64,000 bases of DNA from Monodelphis domestica (lineage: Eukaryota > Chordata > Mammalia > Didelphimorphia > Didelphidae), in NCBI RefSeq assembly GCF_027887165.1, contig NC_077228.1, positions 181,660,525-181,724,524 on the forward strand, in the 5' to 3' direction. The notes under the pieces were generated by a model, which did no database searches, had not been told where the DNA came from, and saw only the letters and a list, made by a program, of their open reading frames with translations. This document shows positions 48,013-61,440 of the stretch, in pieces. How positions within the stretch are numbered: position 1 is the stretch's first letter; every line of letters begins with the position of its first letter. Both the position numbers and the translations under genes were made by a program.

Positions 48013-49694
48013 CCCTTGCGAATGAAAATTGGCGTTCACCCAACATCTGAACCTCTAAAAATCAATCCCTCCAGGGCGAGGCAAACAAGACTGAATCTTT
48101 GGGCCCTGATGAGTTAGCTTTGTTCTGTTCAGCCACAAATTGTATCCCTCTGGCATAGCCAGCCATGTGACAGGTGTGTCATTAATCAAAAATATAACAA
48201 AATATAGATAGTTCCAGTCAGTCCAAAAGTGCCCAAGACTGGAAGTAGAACTCATGTCCTAGTCAAGAGTAATTTGAAAATCAGCCCCATACCTGGCAAC
48301 TCCACTGTTAGTGAGATTTTTATCATTCCTCCATTCTTGTTGTTTGCAGGGAAAGGTAGAAAGGAAAAAAGGAACCTCCTGAATATCACCCAGTTGCATT
48401 GCTAATTCTCTAGATCCAAAAAAGAATGCAGAGGGATGGGGCAAAGGGATAGAGGAATGGGGCCTCATTGGTTTTGAGTCATCCAGCTGAAGACTGTGAG
48501 GCTTCATAAGCTCCTACAGATTTCCACAATGTCCTAGCTCATTTCTGGGGCTATAGGATACTTCTAGAGAGAGAAAAACCAAAGTGAGGGATTTCTTTGG
48601 CATCTGGATTGACTGAGATAGGTAAGATTTGGTTGCTGAGAGTTCTTTAGGAGTAGAGAGCCCCAGAAAAGGGTCCCCAAATCAAGGACATTCCCCAGCC
48701 TATCAGTATACGGGAAAAGATGAGATAGGACTTGTACAGTAAGGGAAACATGAGTGGCATCCTGATAGGAAGGCAAGAAGTCAAGAGAATAGGCTCTACC
48801 CATGTGATCCTGGGCAAATCACTTCCCCTTTAGGACCTTAATTTTTTCACCTCAAAAATTGGTCTAAGCTGTCTAGTTCAAAAATTCTGCCTCTTCATCA
48901 GAATGAAACTCAGCACTCAGTGAAGTTGGAGAGCTCCTGAGATCAAGATAAGCAAAGCAAAGGGGAGGTGGCATTTAAAGGCCTGAGATAATTTGGAGGC
49001 GTTCCCTGTGCTCTAGCCCTGCCCTTCAGGGGCATGTGGACAAAGACTGAAGAGAGTCAGCCAGATATATGACAGCTTGTCAAACCTCGGGCAATGTTTC
49101 CCTGGCTGGAAAAGGAAGATGGAGTTAATATGCAAGAGATTTCTCCACCCAGTCCCTTCCATCTAAGGATCCTCTGGAAAAGCTGCATTATAATCGATAG
49201 CCTCATAAATAAATAAGGTTTCAATGCATCCTGTCTCCAGTCTGAAGCTTCCTCAGGAAAACTGAGCCTCAACCTACTATTACTCATCCATGTCTTGAAT
49301 CATAAGGCCACAACTCAGGTGGGCAGGAATTACGTGAGGTTATTTTGTTCATTCCCCATCTGGTGTGGGATTGTACAAAAACCACCCCAAAAAGGTGGCT
49401 GAAATGGAGAAAAATGTTAGTGAGGATTCCCTATATCCCACCATCACTAGACATCCCATTTTCTTGTCTGACTTCCTTCTCCCAGACCCTCAGCATCACT
49501 GTAACAGGCTAAGATTGGCATCTCTGTTTTGACCTATTTTACAACTCCCACTCACAATCCCTCCCTTTTACCACCAGCACCATAAGATTTCATTCCCCTT
49601 TCCTGCCCTAGTTTCCCCTCTTATTTCTAATCTCTCCTTTTCCCACTCTCCTACTGAAGCTCCTTCACACACCTCTGTTTTCATTCTCCTGAAC
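48012..49694. other. Intergenic, mostly unique-looking DNA
   Basis: No repeat I recognise with confidence except a MIR-like trace near 48800-48890. Short ORFs on the minus strand have no recognisable domain. Confidence 0.45.
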
Positions 49695-49845
49695 TAACAC
49701 CAGCTGTGTTAGTTCCTCAGTTTCCTCATCTGTAAAACTAGCTAGAGAAGGAAATGGCAAACCACTCTAGTGTCTCTGTCAAGAAAACCTCAAATGGGGT
49801 CACAAAGAGTCAGGCACAACTGAGAAACAACTAAACAAAACATCA
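49695..49845 (+). mobile_element. MAR1-like SINE 3' part
   Basis: 'gttcctcagtttcctcatct', then the RTE-like tail 'gaaatggcaaaccactctag' and 'gagtcaggcacaactgag'. Confidence 0.82.
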
Positions 49846-50149
49846 CTAAAAGGCTACCTCATGGGCTAACAAAGGGAATGCATCTCCCTAAAACCTAAAA
49901 GTCTAAGTATGTTGTTCCATGGTGAATTGATATTTTCCAGTGGCTTTGGCCACTACGTGAATTTCTATCAAGTGAATCCTATTGACTTCCACTGGAAAAA
50001 TCAGAGATGTATTCCTAACCCAATAATAATAATAGTAACAAATAGCTCAACTTGAATATAGCCCTTTAAGATTTCCAAGACGATTTCCTCAGAATGACAT
50101 ATTAATTAAATAGAGAATATATTATCATTCCCACTAGATGAATAAACAC

Positions 50150-50850
50150 AAAAAAAGATCAGTAAGTTGCCCAGGGTCACAGAGTTAGTGTAAAAGTCAG
50201 AACTTGAACTCAACTCTTCTGCCCCAAGTTCAGTGTTCATTCCATTACAATGCCCTAAGTTGAAAAACTTTTTGGCAAGAGAGAAACTGATTGTGGTCAA
50301 TCTCCCAGCATGACAGGAGTTCTAGAACACAAAAAGGTGCTATTTAGCTTCCTGAGGGTTCTTTGCAAACCCTTTTGGAACTTTGAAACAGATTATACTG
50401 TTTTCCCACCTCCAAGATCCATACTTTGACATTTTTGCCCCTTTTTTTCTTCTCCTTATACCCACAACATGCATAGGACAAAGCAGTTTTTCCATATCTG
50501 AGACCCCTATAATTTAGCTCCTCCTTTGACTTGAGTATTGACAATGACTGAAAGAACTGACCTGTTACAGCACATTTTTCCAGGGGAAGCTAAAGTGAGG
50601 TGGATAGAATGGTGACCTTGGAGTCAGGAAGATCTGAGTTCAAATGTGACTTCAGACACTTCTTAGCTGTGTGATCCTGAGCAAGTCACTTAACATATTT
50701 GCCTCAATTTCCTTATCTGTAAAAATGGAGATAATACTAGCACCTACCTCCCAGGCTTGCCAAAAGGATCAAATGAGATCATAATTAGATAGCACTCAGC
50801 ATAATGGCTGGCAAATGTTATATAAATGTTAGCTATTGTTATTATTTCTG
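50150..50850. repeat. MIR-like SINEs
   Basis: Antisense MIR at 50150-50260 ('gttgcccagggtcacagag') and sense MIR at 50590-50850 ('agtcaggaagatctgagttc' to 'aatgttagctattgttatta'). Confidence 0.7.
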
Positions 50851-51137
50851 GGATATGGCTTCCAATGCATTTTCTTGAATCTGAAAGTCCTTCAATTCAA
50901 GACTTCAGATTATTCAAAATAAGTTAGTCTCCTATTTTATCCCTTCTGGCTGGGAGTTTGAAATTCTACATACTAAGTCAACTAAAAATGGGGGCTATCT
51001 TGAAGGAGTTCTTACCCTAAACTTTCACTCTCTTCTATTCTTCCTACTTCACTCTCAGTCCCTCATCATTTATTTGTTGGTGAGTATACAGCAGCAACTA
51101 TGGTAGAAAGATACAGGAGAAGACCAGGGTTCTAATT

Positions 51138-51382
51138 TTGTTCTTGTTCAGTTGTATCTAACTCTTCCTGACTCCATATGAAATTTTCTTAGCAAAGATA
51201 CTGGAATGGTTTGTCACTTCCTTTTTCGGCTCATTTTACAGATCAGAGAACTGAGGCAAAGAGGGTTAAGTGACTTTCTTAGTGTCACATAGCCAGTATG
51301 TGTCTGAGTCCAGATTTGAACTCAGGACGCTGTCTTTCTGACACCAGAACCAGCACTTTCTCCATTGTGCTGTCTAGCTGAA
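51138..51382 (-). mobile_element. MAR1-like SINE
   Basis: Antisense with RTE tail, CORE and head 'ctccattgtgctgtctagctg'. Confidence 0.85.
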
Positions 51383-51724
51383 GTGTTCAGGTTCTAATAC
51401 CAGTTTCCTAATTTCTTTGTCTGAAGACTTATCTAATTACATTGGGCTTCTAATTATATCTAATTACATTACACTTGATTACCCAGCTTTTCTTATCTGT
51501 TAGATGAAGGCAATTTATACTTTGCTCATTTCATGAAAGTTCTGTGAAGATTAAATGTATTCACAGATGGGAAAACACTTGGAAAATCTTAAAATATTAT
51601 GGACATGGATGGTATTTTGTTACCATTCCAGGCTGACTTCCTTCTCCCACATGCATACTCTTGGTCCTTCCGCATCTGAGCAAAATGTAATTACAAAGAT
51701 AAATTTGTTGCCAAAATATACACC

Positions 51725-51800
51725 ATGGGGCAGCTAGTGGATAGAATGCCGGGACCAGAGCCTGGAGGTCCTGGATTCAAATCTGGGCTCATACACTTGA
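51725..51800 (+). mobile_element. SINE 5' part only
   Basis: 'ggggcagctagtggatagaa' to 'ctcatacacttga', then A/T-rich DNA; 3' half missing. Confidence 0.75.
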
Positions 51801-52079
51801 AAAAATTAAAATTAATATACAACTTCAAATATTATATTTTATAAGAATTATTAATAATCACTAGAAGTAAAGGAATAAAAAGGTCATTATTTAACAAAAT
51901 AAAACCATGTGCCCAAGCTAAATCTCCCTGCTCAAAAGTCCCGCTCTTCCAAAACCACCAACAGGAAGCAAAGAGACTAAACAAGGAACCCCACCCAATT
52001 TATCTCCTGTCTATGTCAGCACACAATGACAGTTTCCACACACTTCCTAGTTGGGTGACCTAGGCAAAAGTTTTCATTC

Positions 52080-52113
<34 letters not shown>

Positions 52114-52130
52114 ATATATATATATACATA
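52080..52130. repeat. (TA)n microsatellite
   Basis: About 25 TA units with one interruption (attt) near 52100; followed by 'cataaatgtg'. Confidence 0.95.
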
Positions 52131-53087
52131 AATGTGTAAACACAGTGATAGTCCTACAATTCATGTAGCTTAACAGAAAGCCACTCAATAGTGCTTGAAA
52201 ATTAACTCTGGCAAAGGTTTCATGAAGATGTCACACAAGCTCTTGGGGTTCTCCGAAAGGGAGGCTCTGGAGCTGTACGATATTCAGGAAGAAACCTGAT
52301 TTGGAAGCCTTTCCCCCTCATGGCAGGGATCCCTTCCAACCCCATCCTCTATATGAAGCACAGTTACAGGAGACTTCTCTGACCAGAGCCATTGGGAAAA
52401 GACAGAGTTACCGCCAGTAAACTCAGACAGTGGGCTCTCAGAGGTCAGGGTCTCTGCCTTATATTTTGGTGTTCTCTCAGCCCACTCCTAGTACTGGACA
52501 TCTAAGGACCCTAACTATAAGGCAACAGGCTGTTTACGTGTATCTTGAAACCCTGGCACACTGCTCCACGCGCTTAGGGTTTCCAGGAGAATATTTTTAT
52601 GTTAGTGATATTTTCTCCTCTAAACTATTAAGTATGGAAAGAAGGAAGAACATGAGCCTAGCTACCAGGAAAGTGGTTAAAGGAAAAAAAAAAAGAGAAG
52701 CAACCTGCTTTCTTTTTCTTTAGGGTAGATGGGTTTGGTAGCACGTTTTAATGGTTTTGATACTTACTTTCAAGTTAGCATTTCCCACAGGTGGTGTAAT
52801 AGAAAATCCCTGGATTAGGAGTTAAGAGACCTGGTTCAGACCTTGGTTTTGTCATTAAGTGAGTAATAGCAAATCAGGACTTAAAATCCAACCTCTGGTG
52901 CTGAATGCCCCTGCAGTTTGGGACAAGATGCTTAAATTCTCCTCTCCCTCAGTTCCCTTATCTATACAATCTAGGGAAAGAACTAAGTGACCTTTGAGTT
53001 TCCTTCCCTCTCTATACCTATGTTGTTAGCTATAAAAATGCTAATTATTGTGGTTGATTATTATCATATCTCTGATACTTTTGCTCT

Positions 53088-53975
53088 TTGTTGTTTAGTC
53101 ACTTCAGTTGTGTCTGACTTCATGGTGAAAGATACTAGAGTGGTTTGTCATCTCCTCCTCTAGTTCATTTTACAGATGAAGAAACTTGCCCAGTTGAGAC
53201 ATCCAGGTGGCACAGTGATGAGTGCCAGGCCTGGAGTCAGGAAGATTCATCTTCCTGATTTCAAATCTGACCTCAGACACATAAGTAGCTGTGTGGCCCT
53301 GGCAAGTCCCTTAATTGTGTTTGTCTCAGTTTCCCTATCTGTAAAATGAATTGAGGAAGGAAATGACAAACCACTTCAGAATTTCTGCCAAGAACACCCT
53401 AAATGGGGTCATGAAGAGTCGGGCATGACTGAACAACAATAAGACTTTCTGAGGGGGGGGAAGCTGGGTGGCTCAGTGGATTGAAAGCCAGGCCTAGAGA
53501 TGGAAGGTCCTAGGTTCAAATCTGGCCTCAGATACTTCCTAGCTGTGTGATCCTGGGCAAGTCACTTAACCCTTCTTGTATAGTCCTTACTGCTCTTATG
53601 CCTTGGAACCAATCCATAGTATTGATCCTAAGGAAGAAGGTAAGGGTTTAAAAATAAAAATAAAACAAGTTCATGGGAGTAGCTAGGTGGCTCAGTTGAT
53701 GGAGAGGCAGGCCTAGAGATGGGAAGTCTTGGGTTCAAATTTGGCCTCAGACACTTCCTAGCTGTGTGACCCTGGACAAGTCACTTAACCCCCATGGCCT
53801 AGCTCTTACCACTCTTCTGCCTTAGAACCAATACATATTGGTTCTAAGACAGAAGGTAAAGGTTAAAAAAAAAAGACTTTGAGCATCACACAGCTGGTAA
53901 GTGTCTAAAACTCAGGTCTTCCTTACTCTAGGCCCTTCCACCCATCTCTATCCCCTGTGCCACCTAGCTGCCTAC
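53088..53975. mobile_element. Nested SINE cluster
   Basis: An antisense MAR1-like SINE (53088-53192) continues at about 53874-53975, and is split by a sense MAR1-like SINE (53197-53440) and two sense SINE1-like copies (53455-53665 and 53677-53866). The motif 'aagactttntgag' on both sides of the SINE1 pair (near 53441 and 53873) looks like their target duplication. Four insertions in under 900 bp. Confidence 0.8.
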
Positions 53976-53999
53976 TTTTACAATGTGATCTCTAAGGTC

Positions 54000-54873
54000 C
54001 CTTCTACCTCCAAATCCATGATTCTAGATGGCCTCTGAGGTCCCTTACAGCTCTGGAGCTATGATGGCTCTGTGTATCACTTTCCTCATCTGTAAAATGA
54101 CTGGTGGGGGGCAAGGGGAGTACTAGATGACACCTCAGTTCTTTTCCTCCTCTAAAAACATTGTCCTTCCTTCCATATCTGTTTCAAAAAGAATCTAGAA
54201 GACAAGAAAGTGACAAAGCAAATTAGACCCTAGAAAAAAGGATCTCAAGCCTCGAAGGCATTAGCATCCCCATTTTATAGACAAGGCAGCGGAATCCCAG
54301 AAAGGTACTGAGCCAGGTGTCCTCCCCTGAAAACGACTCCAAACAGGGGCTGGTGTTTGCTGTTCTCCCCTCAACATAGCAACAAGACTGGCTATGAGCA
54401 AACAGGTTGTGTCTGCCGCCGCAGGAAAGCCCACAGCATGTACAGCAGACGGTGTTTCCTCGGCAGGCGGAGGGCAGCCAAAAGAAACTGAGACTCCCCA
54501 CCTTCTGCCTTGCAATGCTGGGAGAATGAGAAGAGAAGTAGGAGGGGGATATGCCAATTTCATGCCTAACGACTAAGCTCAACAAGCTTCCCAGAACGGG
54601 GCTGGATTCAGTTCCAGCACCAGGGGGCAGAATGAATTTAACCATCCCATAGATGAAGAGACAGCGATGGAAGGAGGAGAGAAACTGCTGGCCTGAGACT
54701 CCTGATGCCTCACTGCCTGCCCCAGCTCTGCCACAGATTCGATGTCAAATCAGCAGGAAACAGCACACAACAGGAGAAAGAATGCTCGACTGAGAATCCA
54801 AAGAATTGGATTGAAGTCCTAGCCCTGATCTAGAACAATGAATCAATCAACAAAAATTTATTGGGCCAAATCT
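54000..54873. other. Unique-looking intergenic DNA with local CpG enrichment
   Basis: MIR-like trace at 54040-54110. The segment 54400-54480 holds several CpGs ('gtctgccgccgcagg'), unusual outside the promoter island. Open frames on both strands show no recognisable domain. Confidence 0.4.
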
Positions 54874-54886
54874 TGCACTAAGGTTT

Positions 54887-55545
54887 TTTGTTTTTATTTT
54901 TTTAATTTTATAGTATTTTATTTGATCATTTCCAAGCATTATTCATTAAAAACAAAGATAATTTTCTTTTCCTCCCCCCCCACTCCCCGTAGCCGACGTG
55001 TGATTCCACTGGGTATCACATGTGTTCTTGATTCGAACCCATTGCCATGTTGTTAATATTTGCATTAGAGTGTTCATTTAGAGTCTCTCCTCTGTCATGT
55101 CCCCTCAACCGCTGTAGTCAGGCAGTTGCTTTTCCTTGGTGTTTTCTACTCCCTCAGTTTATCCTCTGCTTGTGGATAGTGTTTTTTCTCCATGATCCCT
55201 GCAAATTGTTCAGGGACATTACACCTCCACTAATGGAGAAGTCCATTACGTTCGATTATACCACAGTGTATCAGTCTCTGTGTACAATGTTCTCCTGGTT
55301 CTGCTCCTCTCGCTCTGCATCACTTCCGGGAGGTTGTTCCAGTCTTCATGGAATTCCTCCACTTTATTATTCCTTTTAGCACAATAGTATTCCATCACCA
55401 ACATATACCACAATTTGCTCAGTCATTCCCCAATTGATGGGCATCTCCTCGTTTTCCAATTTCTGGCCACCACAAAGAGCGCAGCTATGAATATTTTTGT
55501 ACAAGTCTTTTTGCCAATTATCTCTTTGGGGTACAGACCCAGCAG
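54887..55545 (-). mobile_element. 5'-truncated L1 3' end, antisense
   Basis: Reverse complement of the same L1 3' UTR and ORF2 end seen at 18551. The A-tail appears as T-runs at 54887-54905. Target duplication 'tgcactaaggttt' at 54874-54886 and 55546-55558. Plus-strand open frames here are only the antisense of L1. Confidence 0.9.
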
Positions 55546-55639
55546 TGCACTAAGGTTTAAGGATAAAAAGAAAGAGCAAAAGCAGACCCCACCCTTGAAG
55601 GCATAAATCATTTTTCCGTTTTTTCTTTTGTAAAATAAA

Positions 55640-55850
55640 GGTGAGGCAGCTAGATGGTTCAGTAGATAGAGCCAGACCTGGAGGTGGGAGGTCCTGGGTT
55701 CAAATCTAGCTTCAGACACTACCTGGTTTTGTGACCCTGGGCAAGTCACTTAACCCCAGTTGCCTAGCCCTTACTGTTCTTCTGTCTTGGAACCCATACT
55801 CAGGATCTATTCTAAGACAGAAGATAAGGATTTTTTAAATTAAATAAAAA
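55640..55850 (+). mobile_element. SINE1-like element
   Basis: 'gaggcagctagatggttcag' to 'ttctaagacagaagataagg'. Confidence 0.88.
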
Positions 55851-55921
55851 TTAAAGGGGTTGGTATTCTTATTCTAAATCCTATAATTCACTATAGGATC
55901 TACTGCTCCCATCCGTGGTAG

Positions 55922-56187
55922 TGGTTTTTGTTGTGCTTCAGTCTTTTCAGTCTCGTCTAACTCTTTGTGACCCCATTTGGGATTTCCTTGGCAAAGATAC
56001 TAGAGTGGTTTGTCATTTCCTTCTCTAGCTCATTTTACAGATGAAGAAACTGAGGTAAACCAGGTGAAGTGACTTGCTTAGGGTCATGCAGCCTTGTAGG
56101 TGTTGGAGGCTAGATTTGACCTCAAGAAGAGGAGTCTTCTAACTCCAAGTCTGGCACTCTATCCATTGTACCACCCAGCTGCCCTAC
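55922..56187 (-). mobile_element. MAR1-like SINE
   Basis: Antisense and complete; head 'ccattgtaccacccagctgcc'. Confidence 0.88.
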
Positions 56188-56199
56188 ATCTTGGTACAA

Positions 56200-56350
56200 T
56201 TAGTCAATAAACATTTAATGAGTCAATAAACATTTAGGGAGCATCTACCATGTGCCAGGTACTGAGCAATGCAAATAGAGGCAAAAGACTAACTCACCTA
56301 CCTTAAAGAAGTCCTTGTCTTCAAGGAGCTCACAGAATATTGGCCACAGA
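56200..56350. repeat. L2-like 3' end
   Basis: 'gtcaataaacatttaatgag' occurs twice in tandem, then 'accatgtgccaggtactgag' and 'cttcaaggagctcacag'. Confidence 0.55.
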
Positions 56351-56755
56351 GTCAGAGGATTTAGATTCAAATTCCACATTGCACAAACAACTATCTATGT
56401 GATCTTGAACAAGTCATTTAACCTCCATGAGCCTCATTTACCTTTTCTGTAAAATCAAGGAACTGAATGAAATAGTCTCTGAGATCCTTTTCAGCCAAGT
56501 TCTAGGATCCTATGATTTTAATTCTGAGGTGCTTCCTAGTTCTAAATGTGAATTATTGAAATGAGAATTAACTAAAAGTGGATTATGATTCACTGTAGGA
56601 TCCACTTCTCCCACATATGAATCTCAGCTTCCTCTTCTGTAAAAAGAAAGGGATTCATAACTATTATGTGTGTCATGGACACACACTCCCTCCCTGGCAG
56701 TCTGGTGAAGCCTTTAGGCCACTTCTCAGAAGGATTGTTTAAAATTCATAATACA

Positions 56756-56960
56756 GGGGCAAATAGTAGCACACTGAATAGAGTGCCTGACCTGGAGTCT
56801 GGAGTGCTGGGTTCAAATCTGACCTCAGATCATTCCTAGCTGTGTGACATGGACAAGTCATTTAATCCCAATTGCCTAGCCCTTACTGCTCTTCTGCCTT
56901 GGAATCCATACTTAACATCAATTCTAAGGCAGAAGGTAAGAGGTTTTTTTTTTTTTTAAT
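56756..56960 (+). mobile_element. SINE1-like element
   Basis: 'gggcaaatagtagcacactg' to 'ttctaaggcagaaggtaaga' and a T-run. Confidence 0.85.
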
Positions 56961-59912
56961 TCATAATAAAAGGAAATGCTAAATGTCTGTTAAGAGGTTA
57001 GTGAAAATAAGTATTTTTTTTTCCTCATCCAAATTTGTAAATTCCCTGAAACCTATCCATGGACCTTTTAGGGGCCCAGCCACCTCAAGTTAAAAACTTC
57101 TGAACTAAAAGACCTATGAGATCTTGTGCAACTGAAGAGATTCCAAATCCAAGTTAAAGATGTGTTTGTCTCATGAGGTTAGTAGTTTTGACCAATATCA
57201 GCACAGGCTCAAATTAGTCCTAGAAAGTAATTTGAGTATTACAGGGTGATAAGATACCCCAGGTATGAATGGAGGTCCTGGGAGATTCAAGGGGACTAGC
57301 CTGAAGTCCCTCATGTGACCCTACCCCCATCCATCTGGAATAGATAAGGGGTCCCTTTCTGATACCACTGGAGAGAGTTGCACCTAAATGCATTTCTAAC
57401 CTCTGGTCTCAGCTTTTGACTGTAGAGGTCACAGTTCTGCACCCCAAAAGCAGCTTAAGTACCTACTACAACAAATCTGGGAATAGCTGTGTACTTGGCA
57501 AATGCAACTGTGTCCAGTAGAGCTAGATGGAGAATAACATTGGATGGTCATCATCTTGTGTCACTTGGGAGCAAGGAGTCACCAAGATGATCCATCTGCC
57601 TCCTATCATCCTCAACCTTACACTCTACCACCAGCAGCATCATTTCCAGGCTGGCCCCTTGGCAGTTGCTATACTTAATGGCAATTATTATCTTTCCATT
57701 ATTTATTTCCATATTTATCATATTTCACTTGTTTTTTCTGGTGACTGACTTGACTGAAAGAACCCCTTTATAGGCTAAACAGTGACTCTCTGCTCACTGC
57801 CCTCCTTGCTCCTGCCCTACAAACCCTTCCTCTTCCCTCCCTTTATAGCCTCCTGTCTCTCTCATTCCCCTCCCTACGCAGCACACAGCTCCCTTCTCTT
57901 GCCAACTTGGCAACTCTTCTTGGCTGTTACTATCAACACCTCCAAGAGAGGAAGGGAGAGGAGTCAGTACTGATTCTGGCTTCAAATACCAGACTTCAGA
58001 TTCAGGTTAGAGCCTGCTGGGATTTCTCTATTGCCTGAATACCACAGAGGCATATATGGTCACCACCTGCCTCGGCTCTCCCAGAGATTGTTCAGGCTAG
58101 CCCCAGTTTTGAGGCTAGATCTGAATGGGACTCACCTAATTCCAATAACATCCAGTCAAACTCAAACCCACCAAATCATCCCCACCCCTTTGATGGAAGC
58201 AACCTCCTAGGAAATCAGGTGTCCCTGGAGAGATTATAAAAACATCACAGAGAAGATAACAGCCTTATTGGAGACAGGTAGGTAGCCTGGTAGATAAAGG
58301 ACTAGACTTAGAATCAGGAGAGACCTGAGTTCATCCTTAGACCTTTACTAGGGTGTGATCCTATATAAATGCTAGATATTTAAAGTTTGTCCCTGGCTAG
58401 TCCTTCCAGGATGGTGTATAAAGGTGATGTCCCTGGCCCTTCCTGTAAAGCATTTATCCTGAGCCTTGCTGAGACCATTTTAAGGCTGCATTCTCATTTG
58501 AAATGTAAGAATTAAATTTTAATCATTTGACTGAAATATATGCTCAAAGTCAAAATGACTTTATTAGCTTTTATTTACAAAAGAGTTGAAAAGAATGAAA
58601 GTAGAGAAATACAAAATGGTAGAGAAGACATTAACCTACCTAACTAAATATTGTCCCAATGCTTGGCTCAGCCGGGACTTATTAACCTTCAACCAGAATT
58701 AAACTCTCTCCAGAAGACAGGAAGAGAAAGCCAGCTATCCACTCACCCAAGTTCCCTCCAAGAGGCAGGTCAAGACATTGACTGGAGCTGAAGGTGACTC
58801 CTGAGGCAGACTATTTCCCTTGAGCTGACCTTCCTTAAGCTGACTTCCTTCTTGAAGTCCAACTCCTTGAAGCTAACTAAACTCCATCAACACATTTGAT
58901 GAGTCCCTGAAATCCTTCATATGGCAGACACTTGCTCTGGTCTATGGAAAAGGCAGCTTTGCCTAATACTCCCCTCCTAGATTCTTCCTCCCCAGAATTA
59001 AGTTGATATTAAAAATACAAAAAACAGTGTAGTTCAGTGGGGAAAATGCTGGATCCAGCATCAGAGACCAATAGTTCAAATTCTGACTCCATGATTAACT
59101 ATCTATATGACCTTATACAAATGCTTTTACTGTCATTTCCTTCATAAAAATGAGAGAACTGATGATTCCAGAGCACCAGTGAGGAAGAATGTTACCCACC
59201 TCTTGACATAGAGGTAATGGACTTAATATTTGGGATGAGGCATATATTTTTAGACAAGGACAAGATAGAAACTTAGTTTTATTTGATTGTATTTGACTTT
59301 ATTGACCTTATTTGACTATGTATATTTTATAAGTTTTCTTTTTATTTTCTTTCCCCAAAAAGAGACGGAAGGAAAAAATAAATGCTTGTAAATTGAAAAA
59401 ATCAATTAGAAGAATATAATGAAAGAGTTGGACTCAACTTCTAAGGCTCTCTCCAGCTTGATACTACTATTGTACAGTCTCCCCATTTCCTATGCAGAGA
59501 AGCCCACTTCACCACTAAAATATCACATCCCTGAAAAGAGATATAATCAGCTCCACAGTAAATAAGGACATGGTGCTTTTCCAGGACTAGGCAAAGAGAG
59601 AAGAAAAACCATCCAAATAGAGCAGGCTTTCAATGAACAGGAAGCTGAGCCATTCTAGGCTGCACCTGTTATGAGCATCACTCTAATGGAGAAGCTAGGC
59701 ATGTTTCCATGACAAACTCTCATTTTTTCAGAGGTCTCTCCTCTGATTAGAAGGGTACACTTGGTGCTGAGGCCTGACCCTGAAAACACTATCTAATTTT
59801 TCATTTCAAAGAAACTTACATAAATTAAGAAAAAAAAACAGCAAAATCATTCTGAACGCAGATCCCAGGGGCCTGTGTGAGAGCAATTATAGTTATGCAT
59901 ACAAGCAAGATA
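56961..59912. other. Intergenic, no gene seen
   Basis: Old MIR-like traces (near 58280-58370 and 59030-59160) and otherwise unassigned DNA. The segment 59640-59850 has no recognisable repeat. Confidence 0.45.
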
Positions 59913-60437
59913 TATACAGGGCAGCTAGGTGGCATGGTGGATAGAGGGCAAGGCCTCTAATCAGGAAGACTTCTTCCTGAATTCAAATCTGGCCTTAGAC
60001 ACTTATTAGCTAGCCACCAAGATAAAACCATACTCTTTATCTTTTCCACTATCTCCCAGATTAGCAGCTCTTCACTTCTTTGTTTCTAACAAAGAGGAGG
60101 TGGGGATTGAAATTTTTATCTAAGTAAGTGACACCCAACAAAACCTATATGCTGTGAGCTTGGGAAAAACATCTCTCCAGGAAAAGTAATCTTACAGGTC
60201 AAAGGAAGGGATGTAAATTGTTGCTGCTTAGTCATTTTATGTGTGTCTAACTCTTCATAACCCCCTCTGGAACTTTCTGTGGTTTGCAGTTTTCCTTTTT
60301 CGAACAAAGAAACTGTGGCAGAGTTAAGTGACTTTGCCCAGGGTCACACAGCTAGTGTCTGAGCCTGAGTTTGAACTTGAGTTGTCACCCTTGACTCCAG
60401 GGTGGGTGCTTTAATCACTGTCCTTCCTAGTTGCCCC
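59913..60437. mobile_element. SINE head (plus) and MAR1-like SINE (minus)
   Basis: Sense SINE 5' part 59918-60015 ('gggcagctaggtggcatggt'), unassigned DNA, then an antisense MAR1-like SINE 60215-60437 with a shortened RTE tail. Confidence 0.75.
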
Positions 60438-60939
60438 AAAAGGGAGATAGACAATTGTGTAAATGGGTCCTCTGTCTGTACTTAATTCACCTGATTAAAC
60501 CCAGGGATTCTATTTTGAAGGAAGTCTTCATTATATTGAAGACCTCTGCCATACTGGAATATTCTGATGGGATTAACATCCCAGGCAAAGCTAGTTTGTC
60601 TCTTGATCCCTTCTTACTCTTTCAGTCAAAGGGACCTAGGTAAGAGGAAAAATGTTTCAGGAGGATCTTAGAACCTCTGAGTTACAGTGGAAGTGCTTAT
60701 TGGCTCTGGGAAGAGGGAGGGAAAGAAAATGAATTATGTAAACAGGGAAAAATATTGTAAATTTTTTTAAATTAAAAAATAAAAGAACCTCTGGGTTAAG
60801 GAATTCCCCAAGAACACAATAATAGGAAATATCTGACGATAGTGGCCTTAGCAGTACAGCCTGGAAAGAAATTAAGGCATCTTTGGCTTGATCTTTTTCC
60901 TTAAACTAGAACTTCTGAGAAGAACCAGTCAAACAGTTA

Positions 60940-61440
60940 TTGTTTATCCTTTGTTTTTCAAAGTGGACCAATGACATCGTGATAGTGATGTCTTGACTTT
61001 CACCTGAATTACATTTAAGTGAGGCAGAGTAGCACAAAGTCATTAGCCTCACTCTGTCTGTTCCAGAACCATCCAAGTCCAGTGACAAGACAAAAGTCAG
61101 GATGATGGGTGATGGCCTAGGATGTAGTGGATGACCTTTGAGTCTTCTATGTCTGATCAAACTCTAAGCACTCCACAACACCTGCTTCAGCTGCCTTCAT
61201 GGCCATAAGAACAGATTCATTTCATCTGCCCATTTCACCAGAAGTCTTCACAAACTTGGGTTAGATAGGTTTGAAGCCTTTCAGTTATCCTCAATCCATT
61301 TTAGTCCATCTTACATGGATATAAAGATGTTTGACCAGGATGTACCTGCACATGCTGAGAGAGCTGGATGAAAGATGGACACCAAAGCTGGATGCCCAGC
61401 CCTCACATCCAAGGCTACTCCTCCCTGAGACATCCCATAC
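60940..61440 (+). repeat. Unclassified dispersed repeat, copy 2
   Basis: More complete copy of the repeat at 9488, starting near 'ttcaaagtggaccaatgaca' and running to 'gatgcccagccctcac'. No coding frame of note. Confidence 0.65.
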
